DNA of 64,000 nucleotides from Rhyzopertha dominica (lineage: Eukaryota; Arthropoda; Insecta; Coleoptera; Bostrichidae): the NCBI GenBank assembly GCA_025024175.1, contig QCXZ01000041.1:41845786-41909785 (forward strand), in the 5' to 3' direction. The number at the start of each line of letters is the position of its first letter. Within the stretch, counting starts at the first letter, position 1. Under the pieces are notes generated by a model. That model saw only the letters and a program-made list of their open reading frames with translations. It was not told the origin of the DNA and ran no database searches. A program made the position numbers and the translations under genes. Shown here piece after piece: positions 33,991 through 45,260 of this stretch.

Positions 33991-34240
33991 GGACACAGTG
34001 AGTCGAGATATAAAACTGGCCTGGATAGAATACAGATGAGGTAAACTGAACTGTAAAATCTGTATTACTTAATATCTGTGACATCCGTGTTACTCTACAA
34101 TTCAGGCATTTTGTAAGTAATTGTTATTTGTTTGTTGTTTGAGTGTATGTTTACCGAAAAAGGCGCAAAAAATATAAATAGGTCGATGGACCTATATGTC
34201 GATAATAACAAGTTCGCAGTGGATAGTATCAAACAGCAAC
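33991..34240. other. Spacer before hAT element
   Basis: AT-rich, no features recognised. Confidence 0.4.
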
Positions 34241-34248
34241 TTTTGTAC

Positions 34249-35183
34249 TAGTGTTGGGCGATACATCAAAATGTATCGGTATTCTGTATCGATACGTATC
34301 GCAATACTGTATATCGATACAGGTATCGTATCGTTTTCTGAGTATCGATATTCGTAGTATCGGATAAATATCGATCTAGGAAATAGCAAATCGATATAAA
34401 GTGAATTAAAACACTTCTTGTTTTATATCAGTTACATCACTGTTTCTAATAAGCTTTCTATTCTTCAGCTTCGTCAGTTACTAGTGCATCATGTTAAACA
34501 TATCAATAATTTGTCACCATGTAAAGACAGCGAATTGAATAAGTGAATTTTATTAAACTGAGTTTGCGTTTATTGAAACATTGGTGAGAAAGAAAACATT
34601 TGATGAAAAAGGCTTAACTAAAATAGTCATATTTGCTAAAAAGGATTGACGGCGATTGGGGATTTATTACGAGAATTAATTTATGGAACATCCGACCAAC
34701 ACAAATAAGTTTCACCTGATTTTTTATGTTGCAACTGTAGTACTTATTATAAAAGAGTGCACGTGCACATACCTTGATAAGAGGTAAGCCATTTTTTAGA
34801 CTTAATCTGGCATTTTAACGTTCACAAATTAGAGCCTCCAATAAATTATTTGTACGGGCACAATTTACATTATTGCAATGTTGTTCTATAAGAAGAGTTC
34901 GTATTGCGTTAGGGATATACTTTTTATCAAAACCGTAATCATGCTATATAGTTTGACAGAGTAGGTATAAAAAATAGTAAATAGTAAAGTCGTTGCCACT
35001 TTTTTCCGCAATTTTAATGGAAGATAACGAGGATATGGTTGGTAGAAAATAAATGATTCGATACCACTCTGATTGGTATCGATCCAGCGAAATATCGCAA
35101 CACCAAGTATCGATACAAAATATCGGATATCGAAAGCAAAAGTATCGATACCTAGAATTATCGATACGTATCGCCCAAGACTA
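34249..35183. mobile_element. Non-autonomous hAT element (935 bp)
   Basis: Termini TAGTGTTGGGCGATAC and TAGTCTTGGGCGATAC (right end read inverted) are 16-bp inverted repeats with one mismatch. The flanks carry a perfect 8-bp duplication, TTTTGTAC (34,241-34,248 and 35,184-35,191). Eight-base duplications and this terminal type define the hAT superfamily. Both ends hold dense TATCGATA-like subterminal repeats, probably transposase-binding sites. The interior is AT-rich with no ORF, so it depends on a transposase supplied elsewhere. Confidence 0.92.
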
Positions 35184-35191
35184 TTTTGTAC

Positions 35192-35925
35192 ACAAGATAT
35201 ATGTATCTGTATGATTAAGAATTGTGAAATCTCCTAAACAGATGTTTTAATGTTTCCTTTACATTCGTTATATACATAGGATCGGTGAAGAAGTACTAAT
35301 TACTGGGTTAATTTCTAAAAATATTTTTTATTTCCTCGTTATTGGGTTGTTTGTTAAAATGAATAGCTGTTTCTTACATCATCTGTTCGCAGGACCTTTA
35401 TTCCTACTTCTTCAAGGTTTACAACCGTGTATAAATTATTACGGTCTAGTGGTAGTAGACAATAATCAATAGCTGTCATAACTTATTAACCAGATACAAC
35501 AATTTTACACATTAAAATCAACGTAAACAAACTCATTAAAAATTATCTTCATTTTGTCATGTTTATCACCCTTCGGAGTCTACTGCGCTTGAAGAAAAAA
35601 ATGTTAATGTATCTCTAGGTTAAACTGTTTTTTTTCGTAATTGTGATATTGCATATTTTAGCTAAATTATTTTTCTAGACTATTAAGATATTTCTTAGTA
35701 TAAATAATTTCGTCGAGATGTATTTTTTATTTATTTGTCCCTATCTAGTGTCTTAATGGTGTCCCTCTGATAAATATTGTTGAGCAAGATTTGTTTTTCT
35801 TTTTTTTAGCATATTGATGAAATTGTCGTTATTTTATGAAATTTCGTTCTGTAACTAGAACGTTTCACCGATATATATACTTTACCGTGGACTGCAGTTG
35901 CAATATTATGGTATTGAGTGTACTA
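35192..35925. other. No gene recognised
   Basis: AT-rich DNA, nothing recognised. Confidence 0.45.
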
Positions 35926-35936
35926 TATTATCAATA

Positions 35937-36141
35937 ATGATAATTAAAGTTATCGGGTTAGTAGGTCAATATAATTATGTTATTGAAAAAATATTACCAG
36001 CTTTCACCGGGAATCGAACCAAGGACCTTTGATTGCTAATCTATGTGCTAACTACTGCACCACCAAAGCCCTATCAATATTCAACGTCAAACAGGCGTAT
36101 ATACATCAAAATTAGCTACATGTAATAACGCTACTGAACGC
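35937..36141 (-). repeat. tRNA-derived SINE, copy 1 (inverted)
   Basis: On the minus strand GGTGGTGCAGTAGTTAGCA looks like a tRNA A box, and GGTTCGATTCCC (36,010-36,020) is a near-perfect B box. The two are about 30 bases apart, as in tRNA genes. The head is followed by GCTGGTAATATTTTTTCAAT and an AT-rich body. It is not a working tRNA because the stems do not close well. Copy 2 is in opposite orientation 50 bases away. Confidence 0.8.
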
Positions 36142-36189
36142 CATCCAGCACATTTACAGCTGAATCGCCCGTTAGTCAGTATTTTCGAG

Positions 36190-36412
36190 TTGCGTTCAGT
36201 TGCGTTACAAGTAGTAAACTTGGAGTATATATTCCGCTTTGACTTCTAATATAAATAGGGCTTGGATAGTGCAGTGGTTAGCACACATGACTCGCAATCA
36301 AAAGGGCCCGGGTTCGATTTCCAGTCAGCTTGTAATACTTTTTTCAATAACAAAATTATATTAGCCTGCTAACCCGATTACTTTAATACTTATTGTATTT
36401 TTTTTTCAGGCG
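36190..36412 (+). repeat. tRNA-derived SINE, copy 2
   Basis: The A-box-like GTGCAGTGGTTAGCA is at 36,269-36,283 and the B box GGTTCGATTTC at 36,311-36,321. The body AGCTTGTAATACTTTTTTCA and the tail match copy 1, and similarity extends upstream of the tRNA head to GCGTTCAGT. The two copies thus form a 200-base inverted repeat around a 50-base spacer. The end CAGGCGATA is shared with copy 3 near 62.34 kb. Confidence 0.8.
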
Positions 36413-36419
36413 ATAGTTA

Positions 36420-39250
36420 GCTTTATTTATAATATATTAGTCATTTCTTCATGTTTTAATTTAGTATAAAGTTTTTTAAATGTTATTGTTATACTTATAT
36501 ATACTACATGTTACATAAAAGATAACTTTTAACCATTCACCAAAACTTCATTATGTACCTTTTTTCAAAAAACGCAAAATGTAGTTATAAAGTTTAAATT
36601 ATAAAGCGTCCTGTAAAATCTTGTAGACGACTATGGTGTAACCGGGCAATCGACACGTCAATGATAAAGCGACTAAGCAAAAACGAATGCAAAAGAAGTC
36701 GATTTTTACTTGAAACCAAAATTGAACTTTAATTTTTATGTTCTTTATTAAGTGTTATTTAAACAATAAAAATATTTTGACAAAATCGCATTATTAATTC
36801 AGAATAATTTGCGTGTTTTCTCATTTCTTGTATGTATATTGGTTGTTTGATCCCACTGTTTATATGAGCTTTCCATTGTTTTCAGTATGTGTTGGAATCA
36901 TATTTTTACAACAAGGTATGAGAAGAAGCAAGGGGCGAAAACTGAACTAGCGAGTTTTAAAATTAAATATAATTACATACCTACTTCATAGGTATATGTA
37001 ACGGTAGTGTACTGGATAAAAAAAGGAAGTTTTATTAAGATGATATTTCGAATTTGTCGATCAAGGTTCCTGGAGTAACCAGAAAATCTTTAAAGTTGCT
37101 GCTTAGTTAAAGAATATAGTCTTTGATATTTGGGCAATAAAATTGCTCATAGTTAGTAACTAGCTACTAGCTTCCTGGCGAATTTTAAGAAACACTAGAT
37201 ATTTGTAAATCTACAGCAAAATTCAGAATTTAAAATATCAACTGTATCGTGAATGTGAAATATACCGTTTAATGAAATGCTACTCCTCCTCATTAAATTC
37301 CTCTCCGGGAGAAAAAGGAACGCTTTAGCTGAAATACATCGTACAAGGATGTTTGTCGAATGCTCAACCGTGTTCTGTACGTAGGGTGGATCAATTTTCA
37401 TACATTCCTCATATTTTCAATATCCTCCCGTGGACCTTAAAGTATGTGAAGGAATTCCAAGTATCCTGTTCAATTGTAGTGGAATTTTGTAATAAGAAGT
37501 CGGGAGCTCGTAGGTACATAACATAACTGGTGGATTATGTACCCTCTCGGTATTGTTCATTTAGCTGTAGGGGCACAATAATAAGTAAAATTAAAAGCTT
37601 TAAAACGAAAAGCTACACGACACAAAATTTTACTGGCAAAAGTTCGACGAAACCTTATATTATGAATAGATGTTATTTTTATTACTAGCTTTAGAACTAG
37701 AGTCGTGTGTTCAGTAATAATAATAACGGTTATTGTTAACATAATAAATAAACAGCAATACATATTGTACATAGCATAAAAACTAAAGAATAGCTGTAGG
37801 AGACGCTGCAGAAAGACTGCAGAAGCAAAGCAAAATTAATAGGCCAATACAACCTTATGTTGGTATTCACTTTCTTTAAAACGTGAGGACTAATTTGTGG
37901 TACTAAAAACTAAAGCTTACTAACAATATAGTCGCATATATTCTGGAATACATAAGTCTATATACAAACCATATTATTGAAGCCAATATGCTACGCACTT
38001 CAAGTAAATGTTAAAGCATGAAAGCAATAGGAAACGATTAACAAATGTAGGCACCATCAATAGATAGAACTAGAAATTTTATGAATTTTCAATATTTAGT
38101 TACTAATATAGCATTTTTGCAAAGGGGACCATACCCGCGAATAGTTCTCAACTTTTATTCGTATTTCTATAAATAATTCATGCAACGTAGGTAGCGCTGC
38201 TTTCTGAATTCTTTGTGCCGCCTTTTTGTAACTGCTACCGAGCTACAATAAGCACAATATACTGTCAACTGTCATATACTGTATTGAAGGATACTGTGGA
38301 TAAAATTATAGCCACAAAATTGATATGTTTTATAGATTTTCCAACAATTTACGATTCTACTTTCTTTTCAAATGTAAGTAATAACAATAACTTGCTTGTC
38401 CGAAACTGCACAACATTAATATACACAACTATGTGTGATGGCTTTACAACTTTAATTATTTTCAGCAAATGTGAAAGCCCACGCAGTCAATTTAGTCCTT
38501 TTCCCTATTTTAGTGTTTGTACTTCTTTTGTAACTAGCATTGCACCACCACAGTTGAGCTTTTTACTATTTCTAGTTTAGGAATACACCCGGTGGTGCAG
38601 CTAATATCACTGCCACTTACCTTGTATAGACACTAATTTCAAACCTTGAGTTTTACCATTGCCGCAGAGTAAAAACATCTTTGAGTTCATCAGAGTACAA
38701 TTTATTAGGTTTACTGTAGTCATAACCTTGCAATTCCGATGCATAACCTAAAAGTTATTCGAAACCGTGCCACTCCACAGCTCTGAAACCTGAGCTTTCT
38801 CCAACCTTATACAGTTAATTATTATCCCACAAAACACTATAGCATATGTTGAAAATATCTGTCAAAGCAATAATTATGTTCACTTTCCTGAGAAGCGGCA
38901 ATTTGTTTTAATCGATAATTTACAACAAAAGTTGTATAGGCAGAGGTAGAATTACTTTGTATATATTTAGCAAATACAAGTCGACTAGAGTCAAATAATG
39001 CACCTAAATCGCGAACAGTATTACGTCAGAGTAATTATTGGTTGCATATTTTGTATAGCTGAACTTTACATAGCGTTTTTTCTTGCAAGAAATAACAACA
39101 TTCCACTTAGATATATTATTTATCCATTACCATCACAGCATTGTTTTATTCTACTGTATAATTTCACGGCTTTAACAACAAGATATACATTAAAAGGGCC
39201 CAAATTTGATATATATTTATATGGCAAGGCGAAGAAAACACTTGCTGGCA
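36420..39250. other. No gene recognised
   Basis: AT-rich DNA. The 121-codon ORF at 38,215-38,580 is Ser/Thr/Ile-rich without a domain and is probably chance. A slightly GC-richer patch at 37,250-37,560 carries no clear signal. Confidence 0.45.
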
Positions 39251-39254
39251 ATTT

Positions 39255-40068
39255 CTTATACTATACGATTAGTAATCAGGTTTGAGCATTTTTTCTCTCT
39301 ACACATTTTTTCTAAGACACACAGTCTTCGTGATATTAGCAAAACTATATAAATTTTTAAAATTGTTTTTTTCCAAATAACTCGAAAATTATTNACCTAA
39401 CAAAAAAATTACAAGAGTGCTCTCTGATCAGAAATTTGATTTTCTTATAATACCAAAATTTAAAAAAATCGTACGAGCAGGGTCCAAAATAGGTTTTTTA
39501 GAAATATTTCGAAATTGTCAAAATTTTGGATAAATTTTCTAAGACACTTTTTGTGAGAAATTACATTTCCTATCTGATGGTATTCATTTTTTGAATATAT
39601 TAAATATATTCGGAGTTATTTAGGAAAAACGGTTTTCTTTAAGAGACGCTTTTATTCTAATATCTTTTAAATAGTTTGCTGCACCGAAAATTTATAAGAA
39701 CGAATAATACTCACAGTTATACTATTAATCACATATTAAAACGAAAAAAAAATAGAAAAATAAAAATTTGCAAAAGGGTATTTACCCCCCAATTTCGCAC
39801 CCTTCCCGATACCCTACTTACCCCACAAACAATAGGTTGCTTTGAGTAGTTAAGATTTATAAGTTTGCCAAATTTCAAGTTAATATATTAAGTCTTTCAA
39901 AAGTTATCGTGTCCACAAACAAAACCAGAGACACACAGATAAGAAATTTGTTTTTGCTCAAATTTTGGTTTTTTGCGTTTTCGATCATTTTAAAGCGAAT
40001 GTGCAAAAAAAATTTTGAAAATTTTTTTCGCGATACAATACTTCCCATCCGTTGGATGTGGAAGTAAT
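39255..40068. repeat. Non-autonomous repeat, copy 2 (left-truncated)
   Basis: From CTTATACTATACGATTAGTA onward it aligns with copy 1 (28,793 onward) to the right terminus CCGTTGGATGTGGAAGTAAT at about 40,049-40,068, with many small differences. The left 47 bases, including the left inverted terminus, are absent, so this copy is truncated. It is in direct orientation, 10.5 kb from copy 1. Confidence 0.85.
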
Positions 40069-40102
40069 TATCAAGTTGCAAATATTATACAGACGCAACA
40101 AG

Positions 40103-40539
40103 CGAAGTTTAAAAAAAGGTATAATCCATCAAATGTCTCTCATAATATAAAAAGGAATGTGGTCAGGTCCAACAGAAACTTTATATGGTAAAGACTTGAA
40201 GGCAACATGAACAACCATCTATGATCGCTGTAAAAAGTGTTGATCACTTTTTTTCATGAAATCTCACACACGGTCAGGATCAGAGTTGATAAAAGCACTT
40301 GAAAAATATTTTCCAAAAACATGAACAATGGAATTAGGTGTATTTTGTTCATTATCAAGATGCATAATACCAGGAATCATAAAATAACGATTGCTCGTCT
40401 GCAAATTGATGAAATGTTCGTTTTCCTTCAGATTTAAACAGACCTTTCGTGAGAGTTGGGTACCACACATTACAGTCATGATTCCAGATAAGCAGCAGAC
40501 GAACTTCGATCTGAAATAAAACTTCTTTTTATACTCCAA
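40103..40539 (-). pseudogene. Non-LTR retrotransposon fragment D
   Basis: On the minus strand FGKYFSSAFINSDPD, and after a frame change SLPYKVSVGPDHIPFYIMRD, match the start of the RT domain of Jockey-like ORF2 (FSSVF and K-VGPDGIP blocks). The upstream LKENEHFINLQTSNRYFMIPG fits the pre-RT linker. The fragment stops near 40,103, next to the 3' end of the 814-bp repeat. It is broken by at least one frameshift and a stop. Confidence 0.7.
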
Positions 40540-40544
40540 ACGTG

Positions 40545-40880
40545 GGCTTCTCGCCGAGAATAAGGAGCCATTTCCACCTGCCTTTTGTTTCTTGATTACT
40601 TTCGAGAGAGCACGTCTTCAAGAGGCTTTATTGGAGCCCGTTTACTGGTGGATAACATCTCTGTGCCACACATTGTATAGAAAATAACCTCGTCGCGAAT
40701 TGGAGCGCGAGGCTTCAACGTGGAACGGGGTTTCGATGCCCGTCATGCACGGGATGCGTTCGCTGAATTTGGCATAGGTTAAGATTGAACAAGAGATGCT
40801 TCGGTCACAGCTGGTCCAGAGGGAGCGAGCATATAGCTGTACATTATCGAGAGGAAGAGTTATTGTGTTTTTAATCTGTC
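40545..40880. promoter_or_regulatory. Enhancer-like block
   Basis: A GC-richer non-coding island containing CACCTG near 40,576 and CAGCTG near 40,808. Composition contrasts with both flanks. Function is not established. Confidence 0.2.
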
Positions 40881-41439
40881 AAAGAACTGACGTTTTATAA
40901 TATTTGCTGAATGTATACAGATCGTTTTTTAACAGTGGTGATATTTAAGGAATCGATAATGTAACTTTATTTTATTATAAATTATTTCTATAGATAAGTG
41001 ATAAAAATACAAAAAAATAGGGAAATTAGAAACTATTNTACTGGAATTTGGCAATAATACATACACTGACACAAAAACAACGACAGTAAACCAACAAGCA
41101 TAACAGAACATATCATAGTTGCGTTTTGTAATTTTGGAGGAAAACATGTAAAGTAATCGTAAGATAAGGTTAACGAATATCTCTTAACATATATGCATTG
41201 TTAATAATGGCAAATAGAGTTTGTGTTGAAAGATCAAGGAGTTCATATTTTTGTGATCCAACATAACAACGGATAATGAAACTGTTAGAATCCTAGCTTA
41301 AAAGTCACACATAAAGAGATGATTAGCAAACTTTCTCTGCACATTATCTAATACACTAATATGCAGTAAAGACACTTCCGTGGTCACCTAATAAAATTTT
41401 ATGGCTCATCACAACCATTAGTAAGATTATTGAGGGTCA
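40881..41439. other. No gene recognised
   Basis: AT-rich, no coding signal. Confidence 0.4.
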
Positions 41440-41972
41440 GTTCCTTACAATGGATCCGAATGCTAACTCTAAGGCGCGTTTCCTAAAGAAAGAGGAGGCT
41501 AAATTCCAGAATCGGACTCAAGAGATTTCAAATTTTATTTCACCGTCCAATAACTCTTCCAATACACTTTTACAGTTGGAACTATAAATTTTTGAATCTA
41601 TGCCCTGCTTTATTGCATACGCTACCTTTCTAAATTTTAGTACAAAATTAGTTTTTGGGATGTCTTTTAGCGACGAATTTTTTTATAGTGGTGTACTTTA
41701 TTTTTAATAATTCTGCAGTCCTTTGTAGTGGAGTGTTATGCTTCTTGGACACAAGAGTATTACAACANTTTAATACGCACACTTTTTCCCGTTTATTAAG
41801 AACCGTATTTTCATTACACTCGTATAGGAAGCTAATGTCAATTACGTCGTTGCTGGAACCAACAGTAGACGTTGATCGGGTACTTCATCTGAATGCGAAT
41901 TGACACCTACTACGTCATCAGCACTTCTGTCTCTGTCACTAGTAGATGCAGATTGTTCTACAACTTCGGCCA
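41440..41972 (-). pseudogene. Helix-turn-helix transposase-like relic
   Basis: The minus-strand ATG near 41,972 starts MAEVVEQSASTSSDRDRSA, an acidic and serine-rich leader. After frame changes comes an RTAELLKISTTTIKKFVAKR-like stretch (about 41,670-41,730), which reads as a helix-turn-helix, and then decayed sequence to about 41,440. This architecture resembles the N-terminus of a multicopy arthropod transposase family, but no catalytic block remains. Family assignment is tentative; it could also be a decayed host DNA-binding protein. Confidence 0.4.
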
Positions 41973-42798
41973 TGCATATTGTCAAAAGTTACTGGACGCC
42001 AAAAAGCCATTTTGTTCAATACTAACATGTATGCCTGATATCAAAAATTTAACAAACGAAACTAAACTAATACCTACCCACCACCGAATAACATTTTTTC
42101 CAAGAAGTTGTAAAATTTATTCTAATAATAATTGTCGGAAATGAACAGAAAATACTCTTTGCTATCAGTTTTTAACTTTGCACTGCCATAAAGCTTTAAT
42201 AGGTGACAGCGAAGGTGTCTTTATTTATACATATATTTGGTTAGGTGGAATCCAAACAACAAAACAGTTTTTCTACACGAGAACGAACAAGACCATAATA
42301 AATTGACTTGACAGAAAAATGATGGTAAAATCTTTGGTGTTTCAGAAGATGTTTTCAATGTAGGCTTTGTAAATGCAAAGGCAGTATCCCCAAATTTAAT
42401 ATTTAATCACAAGGTATAATGAAAGTACTATTAATAAAAGACAATTGTTTCCTTTTTCCGAGTAAACCTAATGTTTTCTTTGAAATGATGAGGCGAGATT
42501 TTCGAAGTATGTAGTTGTTTTCCCACTCTTCTTCCACGTCTGTGGTAGATTTCCTTCGTTTTCGTTCATATGTAAATGGAAACAACCAAAAAAATTACAA
42601 ACAGCTACTTAAAGCCATTTAAATCGAAATAAACAAACTCTTCTTTAACCCAATTAACGGGCATACTAACGTGATAAATAATAAATAAAAATAACATATA
42701 TTTTTATCGTGTTAAGGAATAAATACCCATTAAGCCACATTGACAGATTTATTAGTGTTTAAAATGTCATTCTAGAGTACTGACGTTTATCACTGATA
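41973..42798. other. No gene recognised
   Basis: AT-rich, nothing recognised. Confidence 0.4.
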
Positions 42799-43010
42799 CT
42801 AAATGATACATAAAAACCCTTAATCACATTAATTTAGGGTAACGAAGTCGGTATTTCGGCAACTAAGCTGCTTTCTTCAGTAGATTTAGAGCGACTTTTT
42901 GAAATATTTGGCCTTACCAAATTTTCTGATAGCTTGGTGAGGAAAATAGCCCAAATACATATTAAGTTATCATAAATTAATGTGGTAAGGATTTTTTATG
43001 TACCATTTAG
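42799..43010. repeat. Foldback element 4 (about 212 bp)
   Basis: The arms, 42,799-42,842 and 42,967-43,010, are inverted copies (CTAAATGATACATAAAAA against CTAAATGGTACATAAAAAA, and CACATTAATTTA shared). The loop holds, on the minus strand, CTGAAGA (42,874-42,880) followed by CCGAAAT (about 42,854). Confidence 0.75.
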
Positions 43011-43912
43011 AACTTAATAAAGTCTTACTCAGTTCGCTCTTCACTTAGCATTGGTGTGAAAATAAAAATAAGAAATTTTNATTGAAAGGAATATTTATTT
43101 ACTTAATTNCAGGGTTAGATATACTACAATTTGAANGAGTAATTATTTGTGTCAAACTTGTAAACAGAAAACTGGATTTCAGGATTATAGTTTGTAAACT
43201 TATAATAACTTAAGAAATGCGTTGATTTGTACTTTTAATGGTATTTTTTGGTAAAAAATGTCATCAATAACCATTTGAGTTGTTATTGTTTTATTATTGA
43301 TTTATAGCATTTTTCTATAAAAAAAGAATATGCCGTTCAGTTCTAAATAGTTTATTAAGAATATTTACATCTTCTTATGATCCACATGTACATCTCAACA
43401 TTTTCTGTTGAATTCCTTTGAGCGAATTTATTGTATAACTTAATTTGCAATAGCTTTTATTATACATATCCGAATAAATTGTGAAAAAATATTAAATTCA
43501 CGTTATATTGTGCAACAAGGATTAAACATCGTGCTTTTAATCCAGCTATGTTTCCAATAAGATAGTGAAAATGCAAGTCATAGTCGTTTAGGTAAATACT
43601 AAGTACTCTAGTACATTCATTCACCACGGATGTATTTTTAAATCGTATAATATAAATCAAAACTTACATCTATAAATGCTCCTTAATGTAATTTAGAGAT
43701 TGGTTGAGATATGGCATACTCACTCTTACATATCCTACATCTACCGTATATAAGTAATGAATAAATTTTAAATTAACAACAACTCATTATTTTATAAATT
43801 CCTGGACGGATTAAGTACAACGGAAGGTTTTTGGCCCTCATGTCTCACTTCAACTGTAGTAAATATACATATTTCAAGTTGAGTAAACAAGTTTAGCTTC
43901 CATTACGTAGAT
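43011..43912. other. No gene recognised
   Basis: AT-rich, with isolated N bases at 43,080-43,136. No features recognised. Confidence 0.4.
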
Positions 43913-44335
43913 TCACCACATCATCCTTTGCGGATACGGGTTCCTTTTAAGCCGCAATATCCTAAATTCAAACTTCAGCGTGTTGTCTTTATTTTTAAAA
44001 TTCCTCACTATGTCCTTTGATATCCGAATGCAGTTCTTGCCGCTATAGCACCTCGAATTGTAGTCTATTCTGATTTTCGGTTGCATAGGGTGTCTCACCG
44101 TCACCTCCTGCTGGTACCTGTTAGCTTCTTCCGGTGGTCCGAAGTATTCAGTGACTATCCAGACTGCGCCACTGTCGTCATGACCCTGGATGGTCCAGAA
44201 CACCTCTTCCTCGATTTGCGTCCTCCAGAAGGTGTAGGAGAACACTTTCGCTACGCGATGATTCTTTTTTCCCCATTTTGTGACTATAGCGTCTTCAGAG
44301 TATTCGGGGTTTGTAACTAGATCTGCTTCTTCCAT
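43913..44335 (-). CDS. Possible SINA/SIAH-like TRAF-domain protein or exon (140 aa)
   Basis: A compact ORF that is far more GC-rich and more protein-like than its surroundings, and has no defects. Residues about 43-65 (EEVFWTIQGHDDSGAVWIVT with EYFGPPEEANRY) and 96-132 (CYSGKNCIRISKDIVRNF, then LKFEFRI) follow the strand pattern of the C-terminal TRAF-like domain of SINA/SIAH E3 ligases. No RING or zinc fingers are encoded here. It ends RMMW before a stop. In another frame directly upstream, 44,336-44,470, TYSVSSYIIGKNNRHVTIPG and GVRKRARET also look coding; that frame stops in TAATG, overlapping this ATG. It may be a terminal exon, a retrocopy with a frameshift, or part of a transposon gene. 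Confidence 0.45.
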   Translation of the reverse strand: MEEADLVTNPEYSEDAIVTKWGKKNHRVAKVFSYTFWRTQIEEEVFWTIQGHDDSGAVWIVTEYFGPPEEANRYQQEVTVRHPMQPKIRIDYNSRCYSGKNCIRISKDIVRNFKNKDNTLKFEFRILRLKRNPYPQRMMW

Positions 44336-44479
44336 TAGGTTTCACGAGCCCTTTTACGCACACCAAAGTAAACTGGTTTGTGTTTGCCAGGGATGGTCAC
44401 ATGTCTGTTGTTTTTGCCGATGATATAGGAGGATACTGAATAGGTGCCTAGGTGTGCATATGGTGTAGTTTACCTGAAA

Positions 44480-44900
44480 CAGAGATAAGTGTTATCTATG
44501 TTTGCTTGGGGATAACAAATGTTTGCAAGTTGTATATCTGTGTCTATATGTGGCTTTGTATCGCAGTTTTTTGATAAACTGCCCTGAGATGTTGTGTCAA
44601 CATTATCGGCATGCTGGTAAATGTTGAAATTTAAGTAAAAACACTGACATAGATAGATAATTGAAGAGTAGAAATTCAAAAGGGTCTAAGTGTAAAAAAT
44701 GTATACTGCGTTATTACGCAAAATGTGTTTAGAACATACAAAAAACGTAAACTCGTTTTGAAAATCGTTTTATTAAGTAAACATAACATAACCTAAATGA
44801 ACTAAGGATATTCTTACACATGAAAACAAAAAACTATCATAGAAAAACTAAGCTGAATTTTACAATCACAAAAAGGTCCTAAGTGCCAGGAAAAGAGAAA
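44480..44900. other. Possible upstream coding sequence, uncertain
   Basis: A minus-strand 69-codon ORF (44,470-44,679) ends in the same frame as the coding-like segment at 44,336-44,470, separated by one TAA. The junction TCTGTTTCAGGTAAAC fits both a splice acceptor and a donor. The rest is AT-rich. Confidence 0.3.
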
Positions 44901-44929
44901 ACTTAAAAATGTATGTCCAGAGGGACCTT

Positions 44930-45258
44930 TTACTTTGATTCTGTTCTGTCTATGAGATCTTCATAAAAAGGACAGTTTTGTAAAGGAATGTAGTCCATCA
45001 TGTCAGTCGACTTTTTTCCTTTCTTCAGAACGTGGCCCATTCCTCCATATCAGAAAAAGTTTTCTTCGTTTTTACTAAAGTTTGTTGACTTTGTTCAATT
45101 TTAATCCAGACTACTTGAGATATTTTGAGTTGAGACGTATTTACATATTCGTCTGCCATATCTTGAAAGTTTTTAAAATCATTTTTTCCATGTGAAGTAC
45201 CTCAAAAGGTCTTTGATGGCGTGCTTCGGTTATCATATTTCCTATGTTTTCGGGGGTA
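44930..45258 (-). pseudogene. Transposase-like pseudogene, C-terminal part beyond mariner
   Basis: On the minus strand NMITEARHQRPFEVLHMEKN, then DFKNFQDMADEY, VVWIKIEQSQQTLVKTKKTF and MEEW continue the family started at 46,594-48,003. The usual member of this arthropod family has such a segment right after the DRDFALNEK block. Only the mariner insertion separates the two parts. Stops appear after MEEWATF. Confidence 0.6.
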
Positions 45259-45260
45259 TA

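Noticed and set aside
36001..36080. Minus-strand tRNA gene
   Set aside because: A and B boxes are good but acceptor and anticodon stems do not close, and related copies exist; a SINE head explains it.
38215..38580. 121-codon plus-strand ORF rich in Ser/Thr/Ile/Phe
   Set aside because: Low-complexity translation typical of AT-rich non-coding DNA; no neighbours or motifs support it.
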